A stretch of DNA of 64,000 nt from Natrarchaeobaculum sulfurireducens (GTDB lineage Archaea > Halobacteriota > Halobacteria > Halobacteriales > Natrialbaceae): assembly GCF_003430825.1 (NCBI RefSeq), contig NZ_CP024047.1, positions 2,232,001-2,296,000 on the forward strand. Direction: 5' to 3'. Within the stretch, counting starts at the first letter, position 1; each line of letters starts with the position of its first letter. This document shows positions 25,778 to 34,018 of the stretch, in pieces. The notes under the pieces are model-generated. The model was not told where the DNA came from. It saw only the letters and a program-made list of their open reading frames with translations, and did no database searches. Made by a program: the position numbers and the translations under genes.

Positions 25778-26650
25778 TTACCAGAATTTCAGGTTCTTTT
25801 TGACGGCTTCCCGTTTGAGCGCCTGAATGTGCTCAGTGAGCGGGATGTCTTTCGGACACACCTCGGTACAGGAGAACTGAGTCTGACAGCGCCAGACACC
25901 GTGTTCCTGTTCGATGATGCGGAGTCGGTGCTCTTTGATCTCTTCGGGTTCGCGTTCGTCCATCGCGAACCGGTAGGCCTTGTTGATCGCTGCCGGCCCG
26001 AGATACTGGTTGTCGCCAGCCGCGATGTTACACGAGGAGACACACGATGCACACCAGATACAGCGAGTGGACATCTTGATCTTCTCGCGGTTTTCACGAC
26101 TTTGACGCTGTTCTTCGAGCGCGCTCGCGTCGGGCGTATCCTCGTTCTGGAAGTACGGCTCGACGGCGTGCATCTGGTCGTAGAAGTGCTCCATGTCGAC
26201 GACCAGGTCCTTGACGACTTCCTGGTGTGGCAGCGGTTCGATCCGAACCGGCTGTTCGAGATCAGCGATCTGGGTCTTACAGCCGAGTTGTTGTTTCCCG
26301 TTGACGAAAAAAGCGTCGGAGCCACAGACGGCCTGCCGACAGGAGTGACGGAACGTCAGCGACGAGTCGTACTCGTCACGGGCGTACATGACCGCGTCGA
26401 GGACGGTCATCCCCTTCGTGAAGGGAACGTGGAAGTCGTCGAAGCGGGGTTCCTGTTTCGCTTCGACTTCGGGGTCGTAGCGGAACACCTTGATGTGAAC
26501 CGTCTCGCCCTCGAGATTGGCGTCGTCGACCGACGTCTGGTCGGCCATCCCGCTCTCGCGTTCCCGCTGGTCGACCGGCGACTCCGCGCCTTTCATCTCC
26601 GGGTCTTGCGGTGCTTCCTGGGTTTCTGGTTCTGGTTGTTGGGTGCTCAT
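25778..26650 (-). CDS. sdhB: Succinate dehydrogenase iron-sulfur subunit
   Basis: 290 residues. [2Fe-2S] ligands in SCRQAVCGSDAFFVNGKQQ with a following Cys, [4Fe-4S] ligands in CIWCASCVSSC, and [3Fe-4S] ligands in CQTQFSCTEVCPKDIP. An N-terminal ~50-residue acidic extension is longer than in bacterial SdhB. It carries electrons from the flavoprotein to the membrane quinone site. Three bases separate it from sdhA; it starts one base after sdhD ends. Confidence 0.97.
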   Translation of the reverse strand: MSTQQPEPETQEAPQDPEMKGAESPVDQRERESGMADQTSVDDANLEGETVHIKVFRYDPEVEAKQEPRFDDFHVPFTKGMTVLDAVMYARDEYDSSLTFRHSCRQAVCGSDAFFVNGKQQLGCKTQIADLEQPVRIEPLPHQEVVKDLVVDMEHFYDQMHAVEPYFQNEDTPDASALEEQRQSRENREKIKMSTRCIWCASCVSSCNIAAGDNQYLGPAAINKAYRFAMDEREPEEIKEHRLRIIEQEHGVWRCQTQFSCTEVCPKDIPLTEHIQALKREAVKKNLKFW

Positions 26651-26651
26651 G

Positions 26652-27017
26652 TTAGATCATTCCGGCCATGACGAGTGCAACGTACGTTCCCTGGGCGACG
26701 AGCGCTACACCTGCGATAATCAGGACCCCAAGCACTACTTTCTTTGGGGTACCGTCGAGTCCCTGGTTGACCAACGCGTTGTAGACACCGTTGATGCCGT
26801 GGAACGCGCCCGCGTACAGGAACAGCACCATCGTCAGGAAGTAGCCGATGTTCTCCATACGGGCCTCAGTTCCCGCGAGGGTGATTTCGGCCGCGTGGTT
26901 GACGAAGTGCAGCTGGAAGAAGTGAAACGCGAGCACGACGACGAGGAACGCCGCCGTGATGCGCTGGAGCAACCAGCCGGTCCCCCCTGGCGTGAACGAC
27001 GAGTAGCGTTCGGCCAT
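26652..27017 (-). CDS. sdhD: Succinate dehydrogenase membrane anchor subunit
   Basis: 121 residues with three transmembrane helices. It follows sdhC with a one-base overlap and precedes sdhB by one base. A His (VVVLAFHFFQLHFV) in the first helix and another in the second (YAGAFHGINGVYN) are candidate heme or quinone-site residues, as in haloarchaeal SdhD. It anchors the catalytic subunits and helps form the menaquinone site. Confidence 0.92.
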   Translation of the reverse strand: MAERYSSFTPGGTGWLLQRITAAFLVVVLAFHFFQLHFVNHAAEITLAGTEARMENIGYFLTMVLFLYAGAFHGINGVYNALVNQGLDGTPKKVVLGVLIIAGVALVAQGTYVALVMAGMI

Positions 27018-27472
27018 TAGAACCCAACCCCCGTCATGAACGTTGGCACGCTTGCGACCGTGATGATGCCGGTCAGGATCAGCGAGGCGTAGAAGCTCTT
27101 ATCCTGTGCTTCCAGCCCGATGCCGAGGTCGACCATCAGCAGACGCAACCCGTTCAGGATGTGGAAGACTGCAACCGCCAGCAGTCCAACCTCGAGTACA
27201 CGGATGATGAACAAGCCCTCGAGCCCGCCGAGCGTCGCGTCGTAAAGGGGCACTTCCGTGACGCCCGTTCCCTCGATGTTCGGCAAGTCCGCTGCGTTCA
27301 CTTCGACCGTCTCTCCCGACGTGGCAGTACTCAGTACGGCGATGTGGGTGAACAGGTAGCCGATCAACATCCACCCGGTGAACTTGTGGAAAATCCACGC
27401 CCACATTCCGGCCGAGAACTCCTTCCACCGACCGAAGTCCTCGATGAGACCGCGATTGTAAGACTGACTCAT
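27017..27472 (-). CDS. sdhC: Succinate dehydrogenase cytochrome b subunit
   Basis: 151 residues with three transmembrane helices. The first helix has [19 protein letters not shown] with the conserved His-x2-Thr/Ser-Gly and His residues, and the third has [14 protein letters not shown], the SdhC heme-b ligand region. First gene of the complex II operon. A possible TATA element (TTCTATA near 27503) is ~32 bases upstream, and an inverted repeat lies between it and the start. Confidence 0.94.
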   Translation of the reverse strand: MSQSYNRGLIEDFGRWKEFSAGMWAWIFHKFTGWMLIGYLFTHIAVLSTATSGETVEVNAADLPNIEGTGVTEVPLYDATLGGLEGLFIIRVLEVGLLAVAVFHILNGLRLLMVDLGIGLEAQDKSFYASLILTGIITVASVPTFMTGVGF

Positions 27473-27497
27473 ACGCTCACGTGAACCGTTTGAGCGT
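27473..27497. promoter_or_regulatory. Inverted repeat at sdhC transcription start
   Basis: Perfect 7-base arms ACGCTCA (27473-27479) and TGAGCGT (27491-27497) with an 11-base spacer, directly between the likely TATA box and the sdhC start codon. The position suits a repressor site; the arms are short enough that chance cannot be ruled out. Confidence 0.4.
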
Positions 27498-27707
27498 GAA
27501 GGTATAGAACTTACCTTTGTCGCTTCGATCAGAGACTACGTTCACGATCGTTCTTCCTGATCCATGGCGGGTAAAGGCTGCTTGTGAAAGCGGACGACAT
27601 CCACTCGAACCAGACCGGTCACGGCCATCGGCTTACCCCTCGAAACCGCCTTGAAATCACTGGTTCGACCTGGCGAGTCAGCCGTAGCTACCGGCCACGG
27701 TCGACGC

Positions 27708-28787
27708 TCAGAGTTCCGACTGCGAGCTTTCGGGTCGCCGCTCACGCTGGAGCGCCGTTCGAGTGTCCGGGGAGAGCCCGACCAGGTGACAGAGGGGATT
27801 ACCCGGGTAGACGACGGGGTTCTCGAGGACGCCGACGATCAGGCCGGTGAAGGGGGCTTCGACGGTGACGACTTCGTCCTCTTCTTTGAATGGGTTCGTG
27901 ATCGTACAGATCACCTCGCCATCCTCGACGAGCGCGCCGCGGCCGCGTTTCATGTCGACGATGCCGCCGGCGTCGGCACGGAGCCAGGTTTTCTCGTCGT
28001 CGTCGTCGATGATCGTCCGCCAGCCGGGCCAGTGAACCGACGAATCGGGATGACAGCCGAACTCGGCGAGAGCGCTCGCGACGCCAGTTAGCGCGCGGTC
28101 GATGAGCGTCCGCTGGAAGCGATGTGCCTCGCCCATTTCGACCGTAATGGTCGGAACGCCAGCGTCGGTAGCCTCACGCCGCAGGGTTCCGGCCGGCCCC
28201 CGACCGGCGATGACGACGTTCGAACTGAACGACTTGGCGAGGCGGTCGACGGTCGGATCGCTCATGTTCGCCCGAACGTGGAGCATGTTTGTCCGCCCCC
28301 GTGTCGAAGTGTGAAAATCGATACCCAGATCACAGGGTTCGATGAAATTTGTGAAGATACGGTGGGCCATCCGTCTCGCGCTCGTCGAGCCCTCCCGCCC
28401 AGGGAACGACCGATTCAGGTCCCGGTCGTAGATCGGCAGATATCGCTCCTGGGCGAGAAAGCCGGGGACGTTCATCACGGGCAGACAGACCAGCGTCCCG
28501 TGAAGCTGAGAGTGATCCCAGTCGTGGGCGACCTCACGAACGACTTCGATGCCGTTGAGTTCGTCCCCGTGAGCCGCCGCGGAGAGGAACACCGTCGGAC
28601 CCGGATACGCCCCGTTGACGACGGTGACGGGAATTCTGACGGGGTCTCCCAGGTACGTTTCGCTAATGCCGTAGCGGATGTTGGCGGACTCTCCGGGATC
28701 GACGCGACCGCCGTTGTAGGTAAAGACGTCGTCCGGCTCAGACGAGCCACCGTCGGGCGGTTCGTCGCCCGAATCGTAATCGCTCAT
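27708..28787 (-). CDS. Succinylglutamate desuccinylase/aspartoacylase family hydrolase
   Basis: 359 residues from ATG (MSDYDSGDEP); an ATG 19 codons upstream is less likely. Zinc-carboxypeptidase-like fold: His-Gly-Asp-Glu in AAAHGDELNGIEV near residue 83 (first zinc His and Glu), a His in GIDFHTSTRGRTNM (second zinc His), and the catalytic Glu in ITVEMGEAHRFQ. The last ~100 residues form a beta-barrel-like domain. The family cleaves N-acyl amino acids; substrate unknown. It stands alone, divergent from the GNAT gene. Confidence 0.9.
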   Translation of the reverse strand: MSDYDSGDEPPDGGSSEPDDVFTYNGGRVDPGESANIRYGISETYLGDPVRIPVTVVNGAYPGPTVFLSAAAHGDELNGIEVVREVAHDWDHSQLHGTLVCLPVMNVPGFLAQERYLPIYDRDLNRSFPGREGSTSARRMAHRIFTNFIEPCDLGIDFHTSTRGRTNMLHVRANMSDPTVDRLAKSFSSNVVIAGRGPAGTLRREATDAGVPTITVEMGEAHRFQRTLIDRALTGVASALAEFGCHPDSSVHWPGWRTIIDDDDEKTWLRADAGGIVDMKRGRGALVEDGEVICTITNPFKEEDEVVTVEAPFTGLIVGVLENPVVYPGNPLCHLVGLSPDTRTALQRERRPESSQSEL

Positions 28788-28936
28788 ACGGATCACTCCC
28801 GCGTCAGTAACGTGAATCTTCCCTTCCGGAGCGAACCCGTCCAATTTCGTATCGGATCCCGTGGACGAACTGGACGGTCGTAGCGAATCTCATTCCGTGG
28901 GCATACGTTTTGTAGGATGGGATGGTACGATGGGGC

Positions 28937-29686
28937 ATGCAGCTGCATGAAGCAACTCCGGACGACGTCAGCGATGTCCAGCAGATCGCCAGGAACTCGC
29001 TCAACTCGACGTACACGGACTTTCTCGAGGAGTCGACCATCGATGACGCACTCGAGGAGTGGTACGGCGAGTCGTTCACCGACGAACTCGAGGACGACCA
29101 CTCGTTCGTCCTCCTCGTCGAGCGCGATGGCGACCCGGTCGCGTTCTCTCAGAGCGACCTGATCGGCGACCGCCACAAGACCGGCCGCATCCTCTGGCTC
29201 CACGTCGACCCCGACCACCGTGGCGGCGGAACGGGCGTTCGACTGCTCGTTCGCACCCGGGAGAAACTCCTCGAGGAAGGTGCCGAACAGGTTCAGGGGT
29301 TCGTCCTCGAGGACAACGAGGGTGGCAACCAGTTCTACCGAGATCACGGCTTCGAGCAAGCGGGTCAGCGCGAGGTAGAGATCGGCGACGAACGGTTCAC
29401 CGAAAACGTCTACGTCGAGGGCGACGTCGACGAGGAGGGCTGGGCCGCGATCGACGAACTCGAGGTCGATGATGGGGTGGTTTACGTGAGTTTCGGTGAG
29501 GCCGCACGGGGCGTGCAAGCACCGTTCTACAGGACGTATCAAACCGAGGAACGATCGGAGCTGTACGGCTGGTTCTGTGGGAACTGCGACTCACTCGATA
29601 ACGCCATGGATTCGATGGGACGCATCGAGTGCAACAGCTGTGGCAATCGCCGCAAAGCGACGCGCTGGGACGCCTCGTACCTGTAG
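28937..29686 (+). CDS. GNAT acetyltransferase fused to zinc ribbon
   Basis: 249 residues from ATG (MQLHEATPDD); an ATG five codons upstream is possible. Residues 1-150 are a GNAT domain with the acetyl-CoA loop HVDPDHRGGGTGVRLL near residue 90. The C-terminal ~75 residues contain a four-cysteine zinc ribbon (WFCGNCDS, then ECNSCGNRRK), the part I recall being called DUF5816 in haloarchaea. It probably acetylates an amine; substrate unknown. A T-rich element (CGTTTTGTA, ~30 bases upstream) suggests a leaderless transcript. Confidence 0.88.
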   Translation: MQLHEATPDDVSDVQQIARNSLNSTYTDFLEESTIDDALEEWYGESFTDELEDDHSFVLLVERDGDPVAFSQSDLIGDRHKTGRILWLHVDPDHRGGGTGVRLLVRTREKLLEEGAEQVQGFVLEDNEGGNQFYRDHGFEQAGQREVEIGDERFTENVYVEGDVDEEGWAAIDELEVDDGVVYVSFGEAARGVQAPFYRTYQTEERSELYGWFCGNCDSLDNAMDSMGRIECNSCGNRRKATRWDASYL

Positions 29687-29888
29687 GTTCGACTGGCGAT
29701 CGACCCGATCGACGGACGGCTCCCGTCTCGAGCCGGTCTGGCCGGTAACAGTCCCATACCCGTCCCTTGCAGCGTCGGTACGTCGATCCTACAGCTGTTG
29801 TCACCGCATTACAATTGGTCGATTTCGCAACCGGGAGAGTGAGACCGGGCGTCCGGGATTGACGGTCACGACCACCAGAGACTTCGCT

Positions 29889-31355
29889 ATGAGTACACGA
29901 GATCACATCGTTCGCGGCTTCAAGGCCACGCTCGTCTCGCGAGCGATCTACATGGTCTCGAGCGCGCTGTTGATGTTTATTCTGGCGCGTGTTCTCAACC
30001 CGGACGGCTACGGGGCGCTGTACTGGGCGATCGGGATTCTTGCGGTGGTCCAGCTCTTTGCCGATCTGGGTCTCGGGAAGTCGACGGCGCGATACATCTC
30101 CGAGTACGGCGAGGCGGGTGAGGGACAGATCCCGCACCTGCTCAAATCGGCCATCGCGTACAAACTCATCATCCTCTCCGTCGTCTCTTACGTGCTGTTG
30201 CTCTTTCACGAACAGATCGCCGTCCTCCTCGGCGATCCTGGGGCGGCCCCGTTTCTTGCAGCGGGCGTCCTCTTCATCATTGCCAACTCGTTCAACGTCT
30301 TTGCACAGATCGTCTTCCAGGGATTCAATCGCCTCGAGTATAGCGCGGCCGTCCAGGCGATCAGTGGGGCGACCCGGCTCGTCTTTGCGGTCGGCTTCGT
30401 GTTACTCGGGTTCGGTGCGATCGGTGCGCTGTTCGGGTACATCGTCGGTTACGCGCTCGCGGGGGTGGTCGGTCTCGCCCTCCTCTATCGCCGGTTTTAC
30501 GGCGAGTACGAACCCGCCGAGAACTACGAAGAAGGGCTTTCGCGGCGATTGCTCGAGTACAGCGTGCCGTTGACGGCGACGCGCAGCGCGAACGTCATCG
30601 ACAAGCGGATCGACGTCGTTCTCGTAGGCGTCTTTCTTACGCCCGCTGCAGTCGGCTTCTACCAGCTCGGCAAACAGATCGTCGACTTCGTGCTCGCGCC
30701 CGCCGAGTCGCTCGGCTTTACGATTTCGCCGAACTTCGGCGAGCAGAAAGCCGCTGGCCAGCTCGAGCAGGCTCGCCAGATCTATGAGACCTCGCTGACC
30801 CACACGATGTTGCTCTACGTCCCGGCCGCGGCGGGACTCGTCCTGGTGGCCGAACCGTTCGTTACGATGGTCTTCGGTGCCGATTACGCGGGTGCAGTGC
30901 CAGTCCTCCAGATCCTCGCGGGCTTCGTCGTGCTCCAGGCGATCACCAATCTTACGAGCGATAGTCTGGACTACCTCGGTCGTGCTCGAGAGCGTGCGAT
31001 CGCGAAGGGAGCGACGTCGATCGCCAATTTCGGGCTCAACATCGTTCTCATCCCGACGATGGGTGTCATCGGCGCTGCAATTGCGACGGTCATGACCCAC
31101 ACGGTGTACGTCGCGGTGAACGTCTACGTCGTTCACACCGAACTCTCGCTTCGGCTGGCTCGCCTCGGGCGGGCAATGGGGCTCGTCTGTGCGATCACGG
31201 CCGTAATGGCAGGTGCCGTCTGGATCGTCACCCCGATGATCTCGAGTCTGGCGATGCTGTTCGGGGCGATCGCTCTCGGGACGGCAACCTGGGCCGTCCT
31301 GGCGGTTGCAAGTGGTATGCTCGATCTCCGAGAAGTTCGAGCCGTTATTCGATGA
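29889..31355 (+). CDS. Polysaccharide/lipid-linked oligosaccharide flippase (MOP family)
   Basis: 488 residues, 12-14 hydrophobic helices, starting MSTRDHIVRGFKATLVSRAI. The N-terminal RG-x3-T-L-x-R pattern and the central LLEYSVPLTATRSANVIDKRIDVVLVG region (interior of it) are typical of Wzx/RfbX-type flippases, the group that includes haloarchaeal AglR. It probably moves a dolichol-linked or lipid-linked sugar across the membrane for surface glycosylation. No glycosyltransferase is adjacent, so the exact pathway is open. Confidence 0.9.
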   Translation: MSTRDHIVRGFKATLVSRAIYMVSSALLMFILARVLNPDGYGALYWAIGILAVVQLFADLGLGKSTARYISEYGEAGEGQIPHLLKSAIAYKLIILSVVSYVLLLFHEQIAVLLGDPGAAPFLAAGVLFIIANSFNVFAQIVFQGFNRLEYSAAVQAISGATRLVFAVGFVLLGFGAIGALFGYIVGYALAGVVGLALLYRRFYGEYEPAENYEEGLSRRLLEYSVPLTATRSANVIDKRIDVVLVGVFLTPAAVGFYQLGKQIVDFVLAPAESLGFTISPNFGEQKAAGQLEQARQIYETSLTHTMLLYVPAAAGLVLVAEPFVTMVFGADYAGAVPVLQILAGFVVLQAITNLTSDSLDYLGRARERAIAKGATSIANFGLNIVLIPTMGVIGAAIATVMTHTVYVAVNVYVVHTELSLRLARLGRAMGLVCAITAVMAGAVWIVTPMISSLAMLFGAIALGTATWAVLAVASGMLDLREVRAVIR

Positions 31356-31430
31356 GGGGAGCGCCCACTGGTGTTTCGGTAGGGTCCGCTCGGCGGATTT
31401 ATTTGTACTCTGTCAGGATATTGTTCAGCT

Positions 31431-31460
31431 AGTGAATACCCCGCAAACCGCCAATTCACT
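31431..31460. promoter_or_regulatory. Inverted repeat upstream of rimK-like gene
   Basis: Perfect 7-base arms AGTGAAT (31431-31437) and ATTCACT (31454-31460) separated by 16 bases, immediately upstream of the likely TATA box (AATACTTA near 31463-31470) of the RimK-protease gene. Position fits an activator or repressor site next to the BRE. Confidence 0.35.
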
Positions 31461-31496
31461 GGGAATACTTATCCGGGAGGTGGACTACTATCCGGT

Positions 31497-32840
31497 ATGG
31501 CCGACGTCGATCCCGTAACTGTCGGGGTACTGAGTCTCCACACGAGTAAAGAAACGAAAGCAATTCTCAACGCCGTCGAAGACCTCGGACACGAGACCGA
31601 GTGGCTTCGGACCGAAAACACCTCCGTCAGCGTCACCGGTGGGAGTGTCGTTCTCGAGCCAGACGTCGACGTAATCGCCAACCGGATGTTGCTATCGAAC
31701 ACCGAGCATCCCGCCGAGGAACTGGGGCTTGCGAACACCTTCGCCCAGCTCGTCCCCACACTCAACGAGCCGACAGCGGTGCTGACGGCGATCCACAAAC
31801 TCTCGACGGCGACGACGTTGGCCGCAAACGACGTCCGGACCCCCGACGTCACGCTTGCGCTCAGTAGCGACACCCTCAACGCGACTCGAGACCGCTACGG
31901 CGAGGAGGCGGTCTACAAGACGGCGATCGGTACCCATGGCGGCGGGACGTGGAAAGTCGGCCCCGACGACCCGGTCAACGCGATGGTCGGCAACCGGTAC
32001 GCGTTCCTCCAGGAGTTAGTCGAGCAGGAAGATACCAGACACCGCGACGTTCGCGTCTACGTCGTCGGCGGCGAGGTCGTCGCGGCGATGTACCGGTACG
32101 CACCCGACAACGACTGGCGGACCAACGTCGCCCTCGGCGGTTCCGTCGAGGACGCAACCGACGACCTCCCAGAGGATGCAAAGGAGATGGCACGGCGAGC
32201 GTCGTCGGCCGTCGGCCTCGACTACGCGGGTGTCGACCTCGTCGAAGGCGACGAGGGCTGGTTCGTCCTCGAGGTCAATCCGACGGCGGGATTCAAGGGG
32301 CTCTACCAGGCGACAGACGTCAGTCCGGCGCCGTACATCGCCAAACTCGCGATTGAACGGGCCGGTGGCAGCGTCGACGACGACCGCGTCCAGGAGCTTT
32401 CGACGATACTCGACGACACTCGACCGACGGCCCAGCCGTCAAAGCCGGCCCAGGACGAGACTGATCCAGTCATCATCGGCTATATCGAAGAAGTCGTCCT
32501 CTCGGGCACCAGCGGATCGGCGTCGGTGCTGGCGAAGTCCGACACCGGGGCGACCCGAACGAGCATCGACACCTCGCTGGCCGCCGAGATCGGCGCTGGG
32601 CCGATCAAATCCATCACGCGTGTGAAATCGGGGAGTAGCAAGACGGCACGAAGTCGCCCCGTCGTCGACGTCGTGGTCGGGATCGGCGGCAACCGCCATA
32701 CCGTCACTGCAAGCGTCGAAGACCGCAGTCACATGGATTACCAGGTGCTTCTGGGTCGGGACATTCTGTCTCACTACCAGGTCGACGTCAGTCGCCGCAC
32801 CGACGGCGACGACGGCGATACACCGGAAGAAGAGGAGTAG
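31497..32840 (+). CDS. RimK-type ATP-grasp ligase fused to retropepsin-like protease domain
   Basis: 447 residues in two parts. Residues 1-300 are an ATP-grasp ligase of the RimK group: KTAIGTHGGGTWKV nucleotide loop, FLQELVEQ and a C-terminal FVLEVNPTAGFKGL metal-binding motif, as in enzymes that add glutamate or similar residues to proteins or cofactors. Residues 325-435 match the ATP-dependent zinc protease family (PF05618) with an aspartic-protease-like motif at D349-T-G-A, then LLGRDILSHYQVD. The two domains are usually separate genes elsewhere; here they are one chain. It likely ligates an amino acid to a target and may process it; the target is unknown. Confidence 0.9.
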   Translation: MADVDPVTVGVLSLHTSKETKAILNAVEDLGHETEWLRTENTSVSVTGGSVVLEPDVDVIANRMLLSNTEHPAEELGLANTFAQLVPTLNEPTAVLTAIHKLSTATTLAANDVRTPDVTLALSSDTLNATRDRYGEEAVYKTAIGTHGGGTWKVGPDDPVNAMVGNRYAFLQELVEQEDTRHRDVRVYVVGGEVVAAMYRYAPDNDWRTNVALGGSVEDATDDLPEDAKEMARRASSAVGLDYAGVDLVEGDEGWFVLEVNPTAGFKGLYQATDVSPAPYIAKLAIERAGGSVDDDRVQELSTILDDTRPTAQPSKPAQDETDPVIIGYIEEVVLSGTSGSASVLAKSDTGATRTSIDTSLAAEIGAGPIKSITRVKSGSSKTARSRPVVDVVVGIGGNRHTVTASVEDRSHMDYQVLLGRDILSHYQVDVSRRTDGDDGDTPEEEE

Positions 32841-32864
32841 CGGACACGGTCTCACGGACGAAGA

Positions 32865-32876
32865 TATTTTTATTAA
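32865..32876 (+). promoter_or_regulatory. TATA box of PRC-barrel gene
   Basis: TATTTTTATTAA, one of the most AT-rich promoter boxes in the window, centred 30 bases upstream of the ATG at 32901. Indicates a strong leaderless promoter. Confidence 0.65.
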
Positions 32877-32900
32877 CTGGTCGGTCGAAAGCGAAACGAG

Positions 32901-33155
32901 ATGTCGACAGTCCTCGCCTCGACGCTCTCCGAAGCGCCCGTGATGTGTACCGACGGAACAGAACTCGGGACGGTTCGAAACCTCACGATGACCGTCGAAA
33001 CCGGCGAACTCGAGTGGGTTCTCGTCACCCCACTCCATGACGACGTGAGTACCGAATTCGACCGAGCAGACGACGGAACGATCCGTATCCCCGCGACTCG
33101 AGTCGTCGGCCTCGACGACTACCTCATGATCGACGGAAGGAATTCGACCGCCTAG
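32901..33155 (+). CDS. PRC-barrel domain protein
   Basis: 84 residues forming a single PRC-barrel fold: GTELGTVRNLTMTVETGELEW then IRIPATRVVGLDDYLMI. Small stand-alone PRC-barrel proteins are common in haloarchaea and are thought to take part in RNA processing or, in some species, cell division (CdpB). Which group this one belongs to cannot be told without alignment. A strong TATA box precedes it. Confidence 0.88.
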   Translation: MSTVLASTLSEAPVMCTDGTELGTVRNLTMTVETGELEWVLVTPLHDDVSTEFDRADDGTIRIPATRVVGLDDYLMIDGRNSTA

Positions 33156-33303
33156 CCTAGAACTCGAGTCGCTACGACCCTGTTCGTCGATCTATCCGGC
33201 CTCGAGTGCTCTCCGGAGAGTCCACCAGTCGACTCGCCAGCCAACCTGCCGTCGGTACGACGCCGATCGGCCGAGCTGTCGAGAGCGACGGTGCTGGTCC
33301 GCA

Positions 33304-33894
33304 CTACTCCGACTCGTACTCGGCCCAGATGTATCTGGTCGCAACGCTTCGGTACGGACGCCACGCTTCGGCGATCTCGCGCATCTGCGCTCGAGTCAAC
33401 TCCTCGCCGTTGGCGTACAACTGTTCGATTCCGCGTCGGACCGCAAGATCACCAAGCGGAAGGACATCCGGCCGCTCGAGGACGAACAGGAGGTACATCC
33501 GGGCCGTCCACTCGCCGATTCCCCTGATCTCGGTGAGCAGGTCGATCACCTCGTCGTTGGAGTGGTTTGCCAGTCCCGAACGCGAGAAATCGCCGTTTTG
33601 GAAGGCTCGAGCGGCGTTTCGAAGGTACTCGACCTTACTGCGAGAGAGCCCCGCATCCCGAAGCGCCCCGTCGTCGGCGGCGAGGACGGTTTCGGGCGTC
33701 ACTTCGCCCTCGAGACGGTCGAAGACGCGCTCGCGAACGGCCGTCGCGCTCGCGGTCGAGAGTTGCTGGTTGATGATCGAGATACAGAGCCGTTCGTATT
33801 CGTCCCAGTCGGGTTCCTCGTACGGGTCGTGACGGTCAAGAAGCGTCGCCATCACGGGGTCGTCTCGGAGAACGGAGTGAGCCTCTTCTAACAT
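33304..33894 (-). CDS. DNA-3-methyladenine glycosylase (AlkA-type, HhH-GPD)
   Basis: 196 residues from ATG (MLEEAHSVL); an ATG 14 codons upstream (33936) is possible but adds rare codons. Helix-hairpin-helix motif EIRGIGEWTARMYLLF followed by the catalytic Asp in VLPLGDLAVRRGIEQLY, the HhH-GPD signature. It excises alkylated purines in base-excision repair. N-terminal segment CISIINQQLSTASA matches the family. It ends convergent to the PRC-barrel gene. Confidence 0.92.
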   Translation of the reverse strand: MLEEAHSVLRDDPVMATLLDRHDPYEEPDWDEYERLCISIINQQLSTASATAVRERVFDRLEGEVTPETVLAADDGALRDAGLSRSKVEYLRNAARAFQNGDFSRSGLANHSNDEVIDLLTEIRGIGEWTARMYLLFVLERPDVLPLGDLAVRRGIEQLYANGEELTRAQMREIAEAWRPYRSVATRYIWAEYESE

Positions 33895-34018
33895 CAGCGT
33901 CTCGGGTCGAACACAGTGCCGGTCGTCTATAGGCATCTCGGTCGCCAGCGTAGGTGGTCGAAGTCCGCGTCAGACTGCGGCTCTGTGATCCGATGAGACT
34001 GGTCGGCGGTTCAGCGGC

